DNA from: JBBROH01 sp038229595
Lineage (GTDB): Bacteria > Chloroflexota > Chloroflexia > QHBQ01
Assembly: GCA_038229595.1 (NCBI GenBank)
Contig: JBBROH010000001.1
Coordinates: 1 to 64,000 of the forward strand
DNA length: 64,000 bases
Reading direction: 5' to 3'
Shown here: positions 16,086-24,920 of the stretch, one piece after another
Layout of the letters: every line of letters starts with the position of its first letter
Position numbering within the stretch: position 1 is the stretch's first letter
Program-made: the position numbers and the translations under genes
The notes under the pieces: generated by a model
Database searches by the model: none
Told to the model about the DNA's origin: nothing
Seen by the model: only the letters and a program-made list of their open reading frames with translations

Positions 16086-17189
16086 TCAGAAGTCGCGGCC
16101 CACAGTATACCAGCCCCAGAGGTTGAGCAGCCGCTTGTAGTCGCTCTCTGGCAGGGTGGTCAGGGCATTGGCTGCATCTTCGGTGTAGCGTAGGGCAAGG
16201 AGGCGCACCTTCTCTATCGCGCCGCAAGTGATCATGTACTGCGTGACATCGGCCACATCCTCCATGCTGGCCTTCTGGTTGCCGAGGGTAGACAGTAGCT
16301 TGGCCCGCTGCTGCTCGTCGGCACATTCAAGGGCGTAGCGCACGATCAGGGTGCGCTTCCCCTCGCGGATGTCGCTACCGACTGGCTTGCCCAGCTTGCT
16401 CTGGTCGCCAACGATGCCGAGTACATCGTCCTGCAACTGGAAGGCAATGCCGCAGTCGCCTGCGAAGCGCACGAGGGCGCGCACGACCTCGGTCTCCTCG
16501 CTGCTGTCCTGCCCGACCATTGCCCCCGCTCGCGCCGCGAACTGGTAAAGAACAGCAGTCTTCTTGAACAGCATATCCAGGATCAGTGCGTCAGTCAGTG
16601 TCTCAATCGGGGCGGTAGAGAACTGCACGTCGAGCATCTCGCCTTCCAAGAGGGCTGGCTGCACAGTCATCGCCAGGTAGTCCAGCAATTCCAGGGCTAC
16701 CGCTGGACTAACCCCATCGCGCCACAGACTCGCCAGCAGGCTGTAGCTCCAACCTTGCTGCAAATCGCCCGCGAGGATGCCGACGGTAGTGCCGTAATGG
16801 GCAGCCGCCGCCGGTTCATAGCCGAACTCTGCCGCTGAGCGGTGGGCAAAGTCAGCGTGGACGGTTGGCGCACCGCGGCGCAGGTCGTCGCGGTCTATGA
16901 TGTCATCGTGAACCAGCGTCCAGGTGTGGAAGACCTCGATGGCGGCAGCAGCAGCGACCGCCCTTTGCTCCACCCCGCCCGCTGCCCCGCAGCAGAGCAT
17001 GGTCAGCAGCGGGCGCAACCCCTTCCCCGGTTGGCGCACATAACTAAGAACCGCATCGTTGATATGGGCTGGCACGAAACGGCTAGTGATCGCCGGGTCA
17101 AGGATACGAGCGTAGGCAGCGTCGCGGCGGCTAACCCGTGCCTGCTCAAAGCGGGCGATCTCCTCGGTGGTGGGATTGGTGAAGGGCAA
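16086..17189 (-). CDS. Trans-polyprenyl diphosphate synthase
   Basis: This 367-residue isoprenoid chain-elongating enzyme condenses isopentenyl diphosphate onto allylic diphosphates. Seen are GKGLRP (about residue 55), the first Asp-rich motif DDIIDRDD (about 94-101), GEMLDVQ and FKKTA in mid-chain, and the second Asp-rich motif FQLQDDVLG (about 252-260). The residues before the first motif are TWTLVH, with Thr and Leu rather than the bulky pair of farnesyl synthases, so a longer product such as geranylgeranyl diphosphate is likely. It starts with TTG at 17189, seven bases after AAGGAG. A divergent promoter pair lies upstream. Confidence 0.87.
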   Translation of the reverse strand: MPFTNPTTEEIARFEQARVSRRDAAYARILDPAITSRFVPAHINDAVLSYVRQPGKGLRPLLTMLCCGAAGGVEQRAVAAAAAIEVFHTWTLVHDDIIDRDDLRRGAPTVHADFAHRSAAEFGYEPAAAAHYGTTVGILAGDLQQGWSYSLLASLWRDGVSPAVALELLDYLAMTVQPALLEGEMLDVQFSTAPIETLTDALILDMLFKKTAVLYQFAARAGAMVGQDSSEETEVVRALVRFAGDCGIAFQLQDDVLGIVGDQSKLGKPVGSDIREGKRTLIVRYALECADEQQRAKLLSTLGNQKASMEDVADVTQYMITCGAIEKVRLLALRYTEDAANALTTLPESDYKRLLNLWGWYTVGRDF

Positions 17190-17220
17190 GGCAGCACTCC
17201 TTCCAGCTAGTGATAGCTGG

Positions 17221-17265
17221 ATTATAGCACACTGGCTGGGGCCGAGTAGCCAGTTGTGCTATAAT
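17221..17265. promoter_or_regulatory. Divergent promoters inside a near-perfect inverted repeat
   Basis: Left arm 17221-17237 and right arm 17248-17265 are reverse complements apart from one extra T. Each arm ends in GTGCTATAAT facing outwards, giving a -10 for the polyprenyl synthase (minus) and one for the glycosyltransferase (plus). The spacer is 10 bases, so the two genes share a symmetrical control region. Confidence 0.8.
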
Positions 17266-17290
17266 AGGCACATTAAAGCTGAGGTGTTCT

Positions 17291-18598
17291 ATGAAGCGCG
17301 CAAACCTACTGCTCGGCGTGGCCTTGCTCCTACCTTACCTCTGGCTAGCGGTGACGCTCGACTCGGCCAAGAGCGACAGCGGTCACGACTTCATGGAAAG
17401 TATTTGGGTACCAGGCCGTTTGCTGCTGCTGGGCCACAATCCTTACCAGCCGCCGCCAGGGGTAGCTGCCCACTTGATGAGCAACTACCCAGCAGCAGTA
17501 GCAGTCTATCGTCAGGTAATCCCAGGTGGTGGCCTGTTCGACAGCTGGAGCCTGGGTAGCGGGGGCGAGGAGTACGAGGGGGTACTCTATCCACTCTGGG
17601 CTTTGCTGGTTGGTTTGCCGTTTGCAGTCACCGATTTCCCGGTTGGGCAACGCTTGTGGGCAGCAGCCAACGCTCTAATGCTGGTTGGTGGCCTTGCACT
17701 GGCGATGCTAGCCTGGCGCAGGCCGCCGACCACAGCAACGCAGTTTTGGCTGGCTTACACTGGATTGATTGGTTGTGGGGTCGTCTACCTACCACTGCTG
17801 ACTAGCCAGAATGGTGGTGAGCATGAGGGGCTGCTGGTCGGGTTGACCGGCCTACTACTCTACGCCGATCAGCAGCGGCGGAGTGGGCGTGCAGGTTGGG
17901 GCTGGCTGGCAGGTGCAACCCTGGCTGCGCTGACGATCAAGCCGCAGATCACCGGCCTGCTTCTTCTTCTTTATCCGCTAGTCTGGCTGCGAGGCCGCCG
18001 CTGGTCATTGCTGGGCAGCTTTGTGCTAACCTCGCTAGTTCTTTACCTGCTGCCCTTGCTGCTGCGACCAGCAGCACTGAGCGATTGGCTGACTACAGTA
18101 GCGCGGCGGCAGCCTGGACAGTTGGCGATGGCTTCGGCCTCCTGGTGGGGGGTGGCCTACGCTGCCGTGGGGGGTAATGGCTGGACGCTGGTAGCGGTGG
18201 GCCTGGTGGGGCTGTCGCTGCTGCTGCTGGTCGTCCCCTGGTGGCGGGCGATGCGGCACGACGATGCAGCAGCAGCTCTACCTATAACCTTGATCGTGAC
18301 AACGCTGGTTAGTTCGTACATCTTGGTCTATCACGAGACGATCCTGCTGGTGGCAGTCGGGCCGCTCTGGTTGGCGGCGGCGCAGTTGGCGGGTCGTCGT
18401 CGCCTCTACTGGCTGGTTGCTCTGCTACTCTGGCAGGTGGTGCTGCCCTTGCTGCTGCTGCGGGCTGGCTATGCGCTGGGTGGTGGCTACCCATTCATTA
18501 TCCAGCCGCTTGTGCTGCTGGCGATCTACTACTTCCGCCCAGTCGCCGACCAACAGGCAGATAGCCCAGCAACCATGCTGCCACAGGGGGCAAGTTGA
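17291..18598 (+). CDS. Integral-membrane glycosyltransferase-like protein (GT87/DUF2029 type)
   Basis: The product has 435 residues with about ten to eleven hydrophobic spans. It fits the polytopic GT-C fold proteins of the DUF2029/GT87 group, which move sugars from polyprenyl-phosphate donors on the outer face of the membrane. The first loop holds SDSGHDFMESIWVPGRLLLLGHNPYQPP, with the acidic residue and the HNPY pattern common in this group. Later IKPQ after a helix is also typical. It starts at ATG 17291 behind GAGGTG. Next to it is another GT-C protein. The donor and acceptor are unknown. Confidence 0.72.
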   Translation: MKRANLLLGVALLLPYLWLAVTLDSAKSDSGHDFMESIWVPGRLLLLGHNPYQPPPGVAAHLMSNYPAAVAVYRQVIPGGGLFDSWSLGSGGEEYEGVLYPLWALLVGLPFAVTDFPVGQRLWAAANALMLVGGLALAMLAWRRPPTTATQFWLAYTGLIGCGVVYLPLLTSQNGGEHEGLLVGLTGLLLYADQQRRSGRAGWGWLAGATLAALTIKPQITGLLLLLYPLVWLRGRRWSLLGSFVLTSLVLYLLPLLLRPAALSDWLTTVARRQPGQLAMASASWWGVAYAAVGGNGWTLVAVGLVGLSLLLLVVPWWRAMRHDDAAAALPITLIVTTLVSSYILVYHETILLVAVGPLWLAAAQLAGRRRLYWLVALLLWQVVLPLLLLRAGYALGGGYPFIIQPLVLLAIYYFRPVADQQADSPATMLPQGAS

Positions 18599-18632
18599 GT
18601 TCAAGAAACGTTTATGCAGGAGGGGTGTCTTC

Positions 18633-18728
18633 ATGTTCAGCCTTATGGCCTTGTTGATCAGGAACAATTATCTGTCAGCTAGAGTGCTATCGCTCGTGCT
18701 GCGCTATGGGGTAGTGCAAGGTGGTTGA
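18633..18728 (+). CDS. Possible 31-residue hydrophobic peptide
   Basis: A short frame starts at ATG 18633, seven bases after a perfect AGGAGGGG (18618-18625), the best ribosome site in this neighbourhood. It encodes a hydrophobic, basic peptide (MFSLMALLIRNNYLSARV...). Its TGA overlaps the GTG start of the next gene by 8 bases, so it could couple translation of that gene. No homology is recognised. Confidence 0.4.
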   Translation: MFSLMALLIRNNYLSARVLSLVLRYGVVQGG

Positions 18729-20370
18729 AAATAGATCACAAGGTCGGTTGCGGGCTGATTGGCTTGCTCTGCTGTTGATTGTGGCGGGGTTTGGCCTGGC
18801 CTTGCTGCTGGTGCCGCCTACGCGCAGCTTTGCCTATGATGATGATTGGATATACGCGCAAGCCGTTGCTGAAATGCTGGCTGGTAGAGGCTTCCAGCCT
18901 CCTGATCTGGCCTTTATGACGCTGGTTGCCCATACCTGGTGGGGCGCAGGCTGGAGCTGGCTGTTTGGCTTCAGCTTCACCACCCTAACTTGGGCGACGT
19001 TGAGCCTCAGCCTGGTTGCATTGCTGACCTTCTATCTGCTGCTGCGTGAAGTTAGCTATAGCCCAACTCTCAGTCTGCTGGGGGCGGCAGTGCTGGGCGT
19101 GAATCCACTCTTTGTCAGCAACAGTTATAGCTACATGACTGACATAACCTTCCTCACCCTGTTGCTACTAGCCAGCCTCTGCTATGTGCGTGGCATAGCC
19201 CGTCTGCCAGTGACCGCAAACCTAAAGGCTGGTTCTAGCACCGCCCTCATCACATGGCTGTTGCCCTTGCTACTCGGCAGCGTGTTCGCCAGCCTGGCTT
19301 TCCTTACGCGGCAGTTCGGTCTCGCTCTGCCATTGGCCGCATTGGTCTGGCTAGCTAGTACATATCGCGATCGCCCGGTTCGAGTTAGTCTCTATGCTAG
19401 CCTGGCAGCGGTTGCCCTCCCCACTGCGGCGGTAGCTGGCTACTTCTTGTGGAGCAGTGCTTATGCCACAACAGCAACCGCTGGCTACCAGCAGCAGATG
19501 CTAGCCGATTTGCTCCACAACCCTGCTGCGGTCTGGGGTAGGGTTGTAAGCTGCTTCCTGGTGTTGCCGCTGCTAGGTCTAACTATTCCGCTGCTGGCAC
19601 CCTGGCGGTGGCGCACTGCGCTAGTTGCGAGTCTCTGGCTGTTGATTAGCTGGTTGGTTGCCCTCAGCACCAGCAACATAGCACCTAGTGGCGACAGCAT
19701 ACCTGATTATGCCGACCTGACCCTGCCGATCCGCCTGCTAGATTACCCTCTGCTGCGCTGGTTGGGGCTGGGCTGTACTGCCTGGCTGCTAGCGGGCCTG
19801 AGCCTACGGCTTGAACGGCGGCTAAATCGCCCAACCCGTGGCCCTCTACGTCCCGTTGACTTTTGCTACCTGACGGCGGCAGCGTTGCTGGGTATTACTT
19901 TCATTACCAACCCCAGCTTCTTCCCCCGCTACTTCCTACCCTTCTACCCGGCTCTGATCCTGGCTGGCCTCGGCTGGCTGGTTGCACGGCCCCGGATGCA
20001 GATCATTAGCCTCGGCCTGGTGTTGGTGCTAGGCCTCTACAGCCTGGCCGCCCAGCATGACAGCTACGCTGCTGAAGCCGCCCGCTGGCAGGCTGGACGC
20101 AGCCTGGTGGCAGCAGGTGTGCCGCTGACCAGCATTGATGGTGGCTGGGCCTGGAACGGTTACTACCTCTATGCCGAGGCGATCCGCCGGGGTAAGCGCA
20201 ATGATTTTAGCCACATCTTTGCTGATTGGGTCGCCGCCCGTCAAATCATCGACCCCCAATACATCCTCAGCTACCTCCAACCTGCTGGCTACGATGTCGT
20301 AGGCCGCTATCCCTTCTTTACGATCCTTAACTGGCGCGAGCGTGATCTGCTGGTGGTAAAACGCCACTGA
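18721..20370 (+). CDS. Polytopic glycosyltransferase, GT39/ArnT-like
   Basis: A 549-residue membrane protein with about twelve hydrophobic spans and a soluble C-terminus. The first extracytoplasmic loop has FAYDDDWIYAQAVAEML, the acidic motif at the end of helix 1 that binds the polyprenyl-phosphate sugar in PMT/ArnT-type GT-C enzymes. YLLLREVSYSPTLSLLGAAVLGVNPLFV and YMTDITF follow as in that family. It starts with GTG at 18721, overlapping the end of the small peptide frame. It likely modifies surface glycans or proteins together with the GT87-like neighbour. Confidence 0.78.
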   Translation: MVENRSQGRLRADWLALLLIVAGFGLALLLVPPTRSFAYDDDWIYAQAVAEMLAGRGFQPPDLAFMTLVAHTWWGAGWSWLFGFSFTTLTWATLSLSLVALLTFYLLLREVSYSPTLSLLGAAVLGVNPLFVSNSYSYMTDITFLTLLLLASLCYVRGIARLPVTANLKAGSSTALITWLLPLLLGSVFASLAFLTRQFGLALPLAALVWLASTYRDRPVRVSLYASLAAVALPTAAVAGYFLWSSAYATTATAGYQQQMLADLLHNPAAVWGRVVSCFLVLPLLGLTIPLLAPWRWRTALVASLWLLISWLVALSTSNIAPSGDSIPDYADLTLPIRLLDYPLLRWLGLGCTAWLLAGLSLRLERRLNRPTRGPLRPVDFCYLTAAALLGITFITNPSFFPRYFLPFYPALILAGLGWLVARPRMQIISLGLVLVLGLYSLAAQHDSYAAEAARWQAGRSLVAAGVPLTSIDGGWAWNGYYLYAEAIRRGKRNDFSHIFADWVAARQIIDPQYILSYLQPAGYDVVGRYPFFTILNWRERDLLVVKRH

Positions 20371-20394
20371 TCGCGGGGCCATACTCTTGTTGGC

Positions 20395-21042
20395 TCAACG
20401 CTTGCCGCGCTTTGACTGCTGCCGCCGCCGCTGCTCAGCCTCATACTGTGAGATCGGCACGCTCTTGTCCTCCATCCGCACGTAGATACGACCGTTCGCC
20501 ATGTAGTTGATGGCGGGGCCGGGGCTAACCACGAGCAGCATCCCCACCTGCCGCGTCCCTGCGTCGGGGACAAAGAGGGGAGCGGCAACCACTGGGCGCG
20601 GCTTGATCTTGGGCAACACCTGCTGCTGCAAGCGGCTGGCATAGTCGGTGGCCGCTGCGTCGTCGCCAACCGCAAAGAGGCCGATAAAGTAGCGCGGCTC
20701 GTTGTGTACGCCGATGAAGATTTCGCCGCCCTCGGCGTTGGCGAAGGCGCAGATGTGCTTTGCTAGCTTGTCAAAGTAACTGGCTTCCAGATGCTCCTTG
20801 AAGTCGAAGTGCTGATCCTCGCTGCGGGTCAGTAGTTCGGGGACGCTGATCTGACGCGGCTGCACCTCCACCTGCATTGGTGGGCGCAGCAGCCAGGAGG
20901 TGGCGCAGCGCGGGCAACTTTCGCTGCGCGGGCGGGCAAACAGGTCAAGGTAGTAGCCGCATACGGCACAACGCAGGCCAGGCGTGCTATCCTGACCAGC
21001 ACTGGCTGTTATTTTCCGCCGAACCCTTCTCTGCTGATCCAT
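20395..21042 (-). CDS. AlbA_2 (Schlafen-type) domain protein with N-terminal zinc ribbon
   Basis: The product has 215 residues. An N-terminal zinc ribbon is formed by CAVCGYYLDLF...CPRC (about residues 25-45). The rest is an AlbA_2/Schlafen-type domain: LLTRSEDQHFDFKEHL, then AKHICAFANAEGGEIFIGVHNE, the hallmark block of this putative nucleic-acid- or ATP-binding domain. The tail is very basic (RRRQQSKRGKR). These proteins are usually suspected transcription or RNA-related regulators; the role is not established. It converges with the GT39-like gene and is not obviously part of the polysaccharide cluster. Confidence 0.75.
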   Translation of the reverse strand: MDQQRRVRRKITASAGQDSTPGLRCAVCGYYLDLFARPRSESCPRCATSWLLRPPMQVEVQPRQISVPELLTRSEDQHFDFKEHLEASYFDKLAKHICAFANAEGGEIFIGVHNEPRYFIGLFAVGDDAAATDYASRLQQQVLPKIKPRPVVAAPLFVPDAGTRQVGMLLVVSPGPAINYMANGRIYVRMEDKSVPISQYEAEQRRRQQSKRGKR

Positions 21043-21144
21043 GTTACTGTCCCCTGAGCAAAGGGTGGGCCAACGCTGCGTCAGCGGCCGGTTGGCCGTT
21101 CGCTAGCTCGCCCAGCGCGTTGCAAGGGAGCCGCTACAACCACG

Positions 21145-22407
21145 CTACTGGGGTGCGCCAAACACCTCCGCGTACATTGCCACCAGCTTCTTCGCCTCGT
21201 GCGCCCAGTTGTAGACCGCGGCGGCACGGCGCAGGCTGACCCGCGTCTCGGCCAACCGCTGGGGGTCGTTGAGCAGGATGGTAGCAGCGTGGGCGATCCC
21301 CGCTGGGCTGTCAAGGTCGGAGATCATGCCCAGCCCCTCGGTCAGCACCATCTTGCGGAGGAAGGGGAGGTCGTTGGCGATGATCGGCAGGCCAGCAGTG
21401 ATGAAGTCGAACAGCTTGTTGGGTGAAGCGTAGTATAGGTTGAGGCTGAGGGCGCGATAGGGGATCAGGCCTACGTCGGCAGAGGCACAGTATTCAACCA
21501 TACGGCTCTGCGGCACCGCCTCGCGGAAGTAGACCTTGTGCGCCAGCCCCTCGTTCATCGCCAGCTTCTGCAACTCGGCACGCATATTGCCACCACCCAT
21601 GATTACTACCACGATGTCGTCTGGCAGGTATTTGGCGGCCATAACCAGGTTCTCAACGCTGCGCCCGCGATCCACCCAGCCCTGGTAGAGAACGATCCGT
21701 TTGTCCTTAGCGATGTCCAGGTCGTCGCGCAGCAGGTCGGCGGGGTGTTCGGGATCGAAGCCCAGTGGTGGGTTGGTCGCATTGTAGATCACGGTAGGCA
21801 GCTTCACCCCGCTGCGGCGGCTGATCTCCTCGGCAATGAACTCGTTGACCGTGCTGATCGCGTCGCAGTGGGGTAGCAGCTGGCGATCCATCTTGCGCCA
21901 GTAGCCACGGCGCAGGCGCACATAGCGGTTAGGTAGTTCGGAGAACAGTTCGTGTGCGTCGCAGATCAGCTTCGCGCCGCTTGCTCGCGCTGCCGCAATG
22001 CCCGCTGGCAGGCCGTTGGTGTCACGCACCAGGTAGAGATCGGCCTTCGCCCGCGCCGCATACCTGGGGGCAATGCGGCTGAAGGCGTTACGACCCGCCA
22101 GCAGAGCCAGCCCACGGGCTAGAACCTCAGCATAGTGGCTGCCCCGCGCTAGCCCCACCCTGCCCAGGCGGTAGAGCCAGCGGTAGCGAGGGTCACGTCC
22201 CTCAACCTTGATCCGCTCCACTGTAATACCCTCCATCTCCTCTGGCGCAGCACCAGCAGGCAGGTTGAGGGCGTGGACGGCAGCGGCGGCGGCCTGGGCG
22301 AGGATCGTCACCCGATAGCCAGCCTCTTGCAGGCTACTGGCTTGCAGCAAGGTGCGGCGGTCGATCCGCTGGTACTGATTGAGGATGTAGATGTGCCTGG
22401 CGGCCAT
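21145..22407 (-). CDS. Glycosyltransferase family 4, paralog A
   Basis: A 420-residue GT-B fold glycosyltransferase: N-terminal acceptor half (IYILNQYQRIDRRTLLQ...), then YNATNPP, RIVLYQGWVDRGRSVENL and a C-terminal donor half with GLIPYRALSLNLYYASPNKLFDFITAGLPIIAN. It is very similar in layout to the product of 24921-26315, so the two are duplicates that flank asnB and a methyltransferase. I chose ATG 22407, which overlaps the TAA of the upstream methyltransferase (TAATG), a sign of coupled translation. It probably transfers a sugar in assembly of a surface polysaccharide. Confidence 0.85.
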   Translation of the reverse strand: MAARHIYILNQYQRIDRRTLLQASSLQEAGYRVTILAQAAAAAVHALNLPAGAAPEEMEGITVERIKVEGRDPRYRWLYRLGRVGLARGSHYAEVLARGLALLAGRNAFSRIAPRYAARAKADLYLVRDTNGLPAGIAAARASGAKLICDAHELFSELPNRYVRLRRGYWRKMDRQLLPHCDAISTVNEFIAEEISRRSGVKLPTVIYNATNPPLGFDPEHPADLLRDDLDIAKDKRIVLYQGWVDRGRSVENLVMAAKYLPDDIVVVIMGGGNMRAELQKLAMNEGLAHKVYFREAVPQSRMVEYCASADVGLIPYRALSLNLYYASPNKLFDFITAGLPIIANDLPFLRKMVLTEGLGMISDLDSPAGIAHAATILLNDPQRLAETRVSLRRAAAVYNWAHEAKKLVAMYAEVFGAPQ

Positions 22408-22934
22408 TAGTCCCTGTCTTCTTCCCACCAGCCCTTGTAGCCAGCCGCAGGGTCGGGTTGTAGGCCAGAGCAGATGAAGTCCCAGCCCTGGGCCAGTTCG
22501 TAGAAGCGCGCCCCATAGACGAGGCCGAGGGTGATGCCCATCAGCAGCTTGCTGTCACGGTACTTGCTGCCTAGCGGGCGCACCTTTACATTCTTGAAGA
22601 AGCCGTCGAAGACCAGCCGCCAGATGCCGAGGTCGGCGAGATAGCGATGGGTGGTGTCGAGGTGGGCAGAGTAGGTGCCGAGGTTGGGCAGGCGGAAGAT
22701 GGCGGTGCCGCTCTCCTTAAGCACGCGATGTACTTCGAGCAGCACATCCTGCGGCTTGTCGAAATGTTCGAGCAGGCAGGTGGCGTACAGTTCGTCAACG
22801 CTGCGGTCGCGCACCGCTATTTTGGTCGCGTCACTAATGATGTCCACCACGGCAGTGCGGCGGTTGTCGATCCCGATCTGCCCAGCCTTCTTGTTCTTGC
22901 CACAGCCAAGATTGATAATTACCTTGCTACTCAA
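22407..22934 (-). CDS. SAM-dependent methyltransferase
   Basis: A short class I methyltransferase of 175 residues. INLGCGKNKKAGQIGID is the SAM-binding glycine loop (about residues 7-23). CLLEHFDKPQDVLLEVHRVLKESG (about 53-76) is the following post-motif typical of the Methyltransf_11 group. It starts with TTG at 22934; AAGGAG is 11 bases upstream. Lying between two glycosyltransferases, it is likely to methylate a sugar or lipid-linked glycan. The C-terminus overlaps the next gene by one base. Confidence 0.83.
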   Translation of the reverse strand: MSSKVIINLGCGKNKKAGQIGIDNRRTAVVDIISDATKIAVRDRSVDELYATCLLEHFDKPQDVLLEVHRVLKESGTAIFRLPNLGTYSAHLDTTHRYLADLGIWRLVFDGFFKNVKVRPLGSKYRDSKLLMGITLGLVYGARFYELAQGWDFICSGLQPDPAAGYKGWWEEDRD

Positions 22935-23015
22935 TGTGTATCTGGCTCCTTGTAGCTAATCTGCGCTAATATGATCCCTCGGTAGTTGACAGGTCGCCAG
23001 CCCTCTAGCCGTGGC

Positions 23016-24920
23016 TCAATCCATAAAGGCCCGGAACCAGAGTTCGAGGCAGAGTAGTCCCCACAGTTCGCGGCCAAACTGCCCACTGCCGCCGCTGTCC
23101 ACCGCTGCCTTCAGTGCGTCAGGCCGCACTATCCCGCGTGAGAGGGCGCGCTCGCTGCCCAGTACCTCTTGCACAAAGTCGCGTAGCTCGTTCCTGAACC
23201 AGAGGTTGGTTGGCACTGGGAAGCCCATCTTGTCGGTGCGCTGCCAGATTTGGCTGGGGATCACATTGCGGATCGCCTTTCTGTAGAGTTACTTCAGTTG
23301 GCCGCCCTTCAGCTTGACCCCCGGTGGGATGCTGGCGAACAACTCGGCTATGCGGTGATCAAGCAGCGGCACCCGACTTTCGAGCGAAACGGCCATGCTG
23401 GTGCGATCCTCTACCTGCAAGAGGGCGGGCAACATCGCCTTCACGTCGTAGTAGAGCATCTTGTTGAGCAGCGAGTCAGTCTGTGGGCGGTTGAAGATCG
23501 CAAGGAACGCCTCATGGCTGGCCTCGGCCTCCATCCCGCTGTCATGCAGGAACTCGGCAGTGAAGATGCTCTCGGCGCGGGTGCGTTGCGACAGGCGGAA
23601 GTAGCGTTCACCGTCCACCCCGAACAAGCCCGTCTGCCATAGTTGCTGCATCATCGGCTGGTAGTTTGCCAGTTGGTCGAGGTAGGGGGTGAGGGCGGGC
23701 AGGCTGAAAGGATTGTCGGTGACGGTCGGCTTGATCGCTTCGCGCAAAGCCTGTTCCAGCATACAGACGAGGTAGCGGGCATAGCCACCACCCAATTCGT
23801 CCCCGCCTTGCCCACCCAATACTACCTTCACGTGCTGGGCGGCCAGCTTGCTGACGAAGTATTGGGGGAACAGGCCCGGCCCAGCGGCTGGCTCATCCAT
23901 GTGGTAGATGAGCATCGGCAGCGTCTCGGCAAAGTCGCGGGCGGTAGGGAAGATTTCGTGATGGTCAGACTTGATCTGCCCAGCGACGAGGCGGGCATAG
24001 GGGGTTTCGTCAAACTGCGCGCCGTCGCGGAAGCCGCCGCTGAAGGTGCTGATCTGATTGTCCAGCAGGCTGGCCGCGAGGCTGGCGACAGCAGAGGAGT
24101 CCACTCCGCCGCTGAGATGTGCGCCCACTGGTACGTCGCTGCGGAGTTCCATGCGGACGGCATCTTCCAGCAGCATCAACAGCCGTTCGGCGAAGTAGTC
24201 CTCGTCGTGGTCGCGGTCGAGCCTTGCGTCGTCGTAGTGCAAGTCCCAATATTGGCGCACCTGCACCCCGCGTTCCTCGTCCACCGTCAGGTAGTAGCCT
24301 GGCTCCAGCCGCTTGATCTGCTGGAAGAAGGTCTTCTCGCCGAGGCAATATTGGAAGTTGACGTAATCGGCGAGGCCCGCGGGGTTGAGACCCGCTTTCG
24401 CCTTGATCGCTGGGTGGGCTAGCAGAGCCTTGATCTCGCTGGCGAAGGCGAAGGTCTGCCCATCATCAAAGTAGTAGAGCGGTTTGACCCCGAAGCGGTC
24501 GCGGGCGATAAACAGTTGCCGTTTGCGCTCGTCCCAGATAGCAAAGGCAAACATCCCGTTTAGCTTGTCGAGGGCAGCCGGGCCATAGCGGTCGTAGAGG
24601 TTGAGCAACACCTCGGTGTCACTGTGGCTGTGGAACTGATAGCCCTGCAAGCTGGTACGCAGTTCTAGATAGTTGTAGATTTCACCGTTAAAGATGATCT
24701 GCTGGCTGCCATCACTGTTGCTCATCGGCTGATGACCAGCGGCGGAAAGGTCAATGATGCTCAGGCGCAGGTGGCCGAAGCCGAGCCTGGCTTGCGGCTC
24801 CAGGTAGTAGCCCACGTCGTCCGGCCCCCGGTGGCGGATCGCGTCGGTCATCCGCCGCAGTCGCTCCTCGGTCACCCGCTCTGCACTGGCATAATTGTAG
24901 ATACCTGCGATACCGCACAT
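23016..24920 (-). pseudogene. asnB: Asparagine synthase (glutamine-hydrolysing) with in-frame TAA
   Basis: The frame encodes a complete AsnB-like enzyme except for one stop. The glutaminase domain begins MCGIAGIYN, with Cys2 as the N-terminal nucleophile, and has RHRGPDD, RLSIIDLS and FNGEIYN. The synthetase domain has HLSGGVDSSAVAS (PPi loop), LGGQGGDELGGGY and SRVPLLDH. After residue 543 a TAA (23289-23291) interrupts the text. The same frame then continues for 90 residues with LYRKAIRNVIP and RTDKMGFPVPTNLWFR, conserved AsnB C-terminal sequence. In surface-glycan clusters such enzymes often amidate sugars. The product is truncated unless the stop is a sequence error. Confidence 0.87.
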
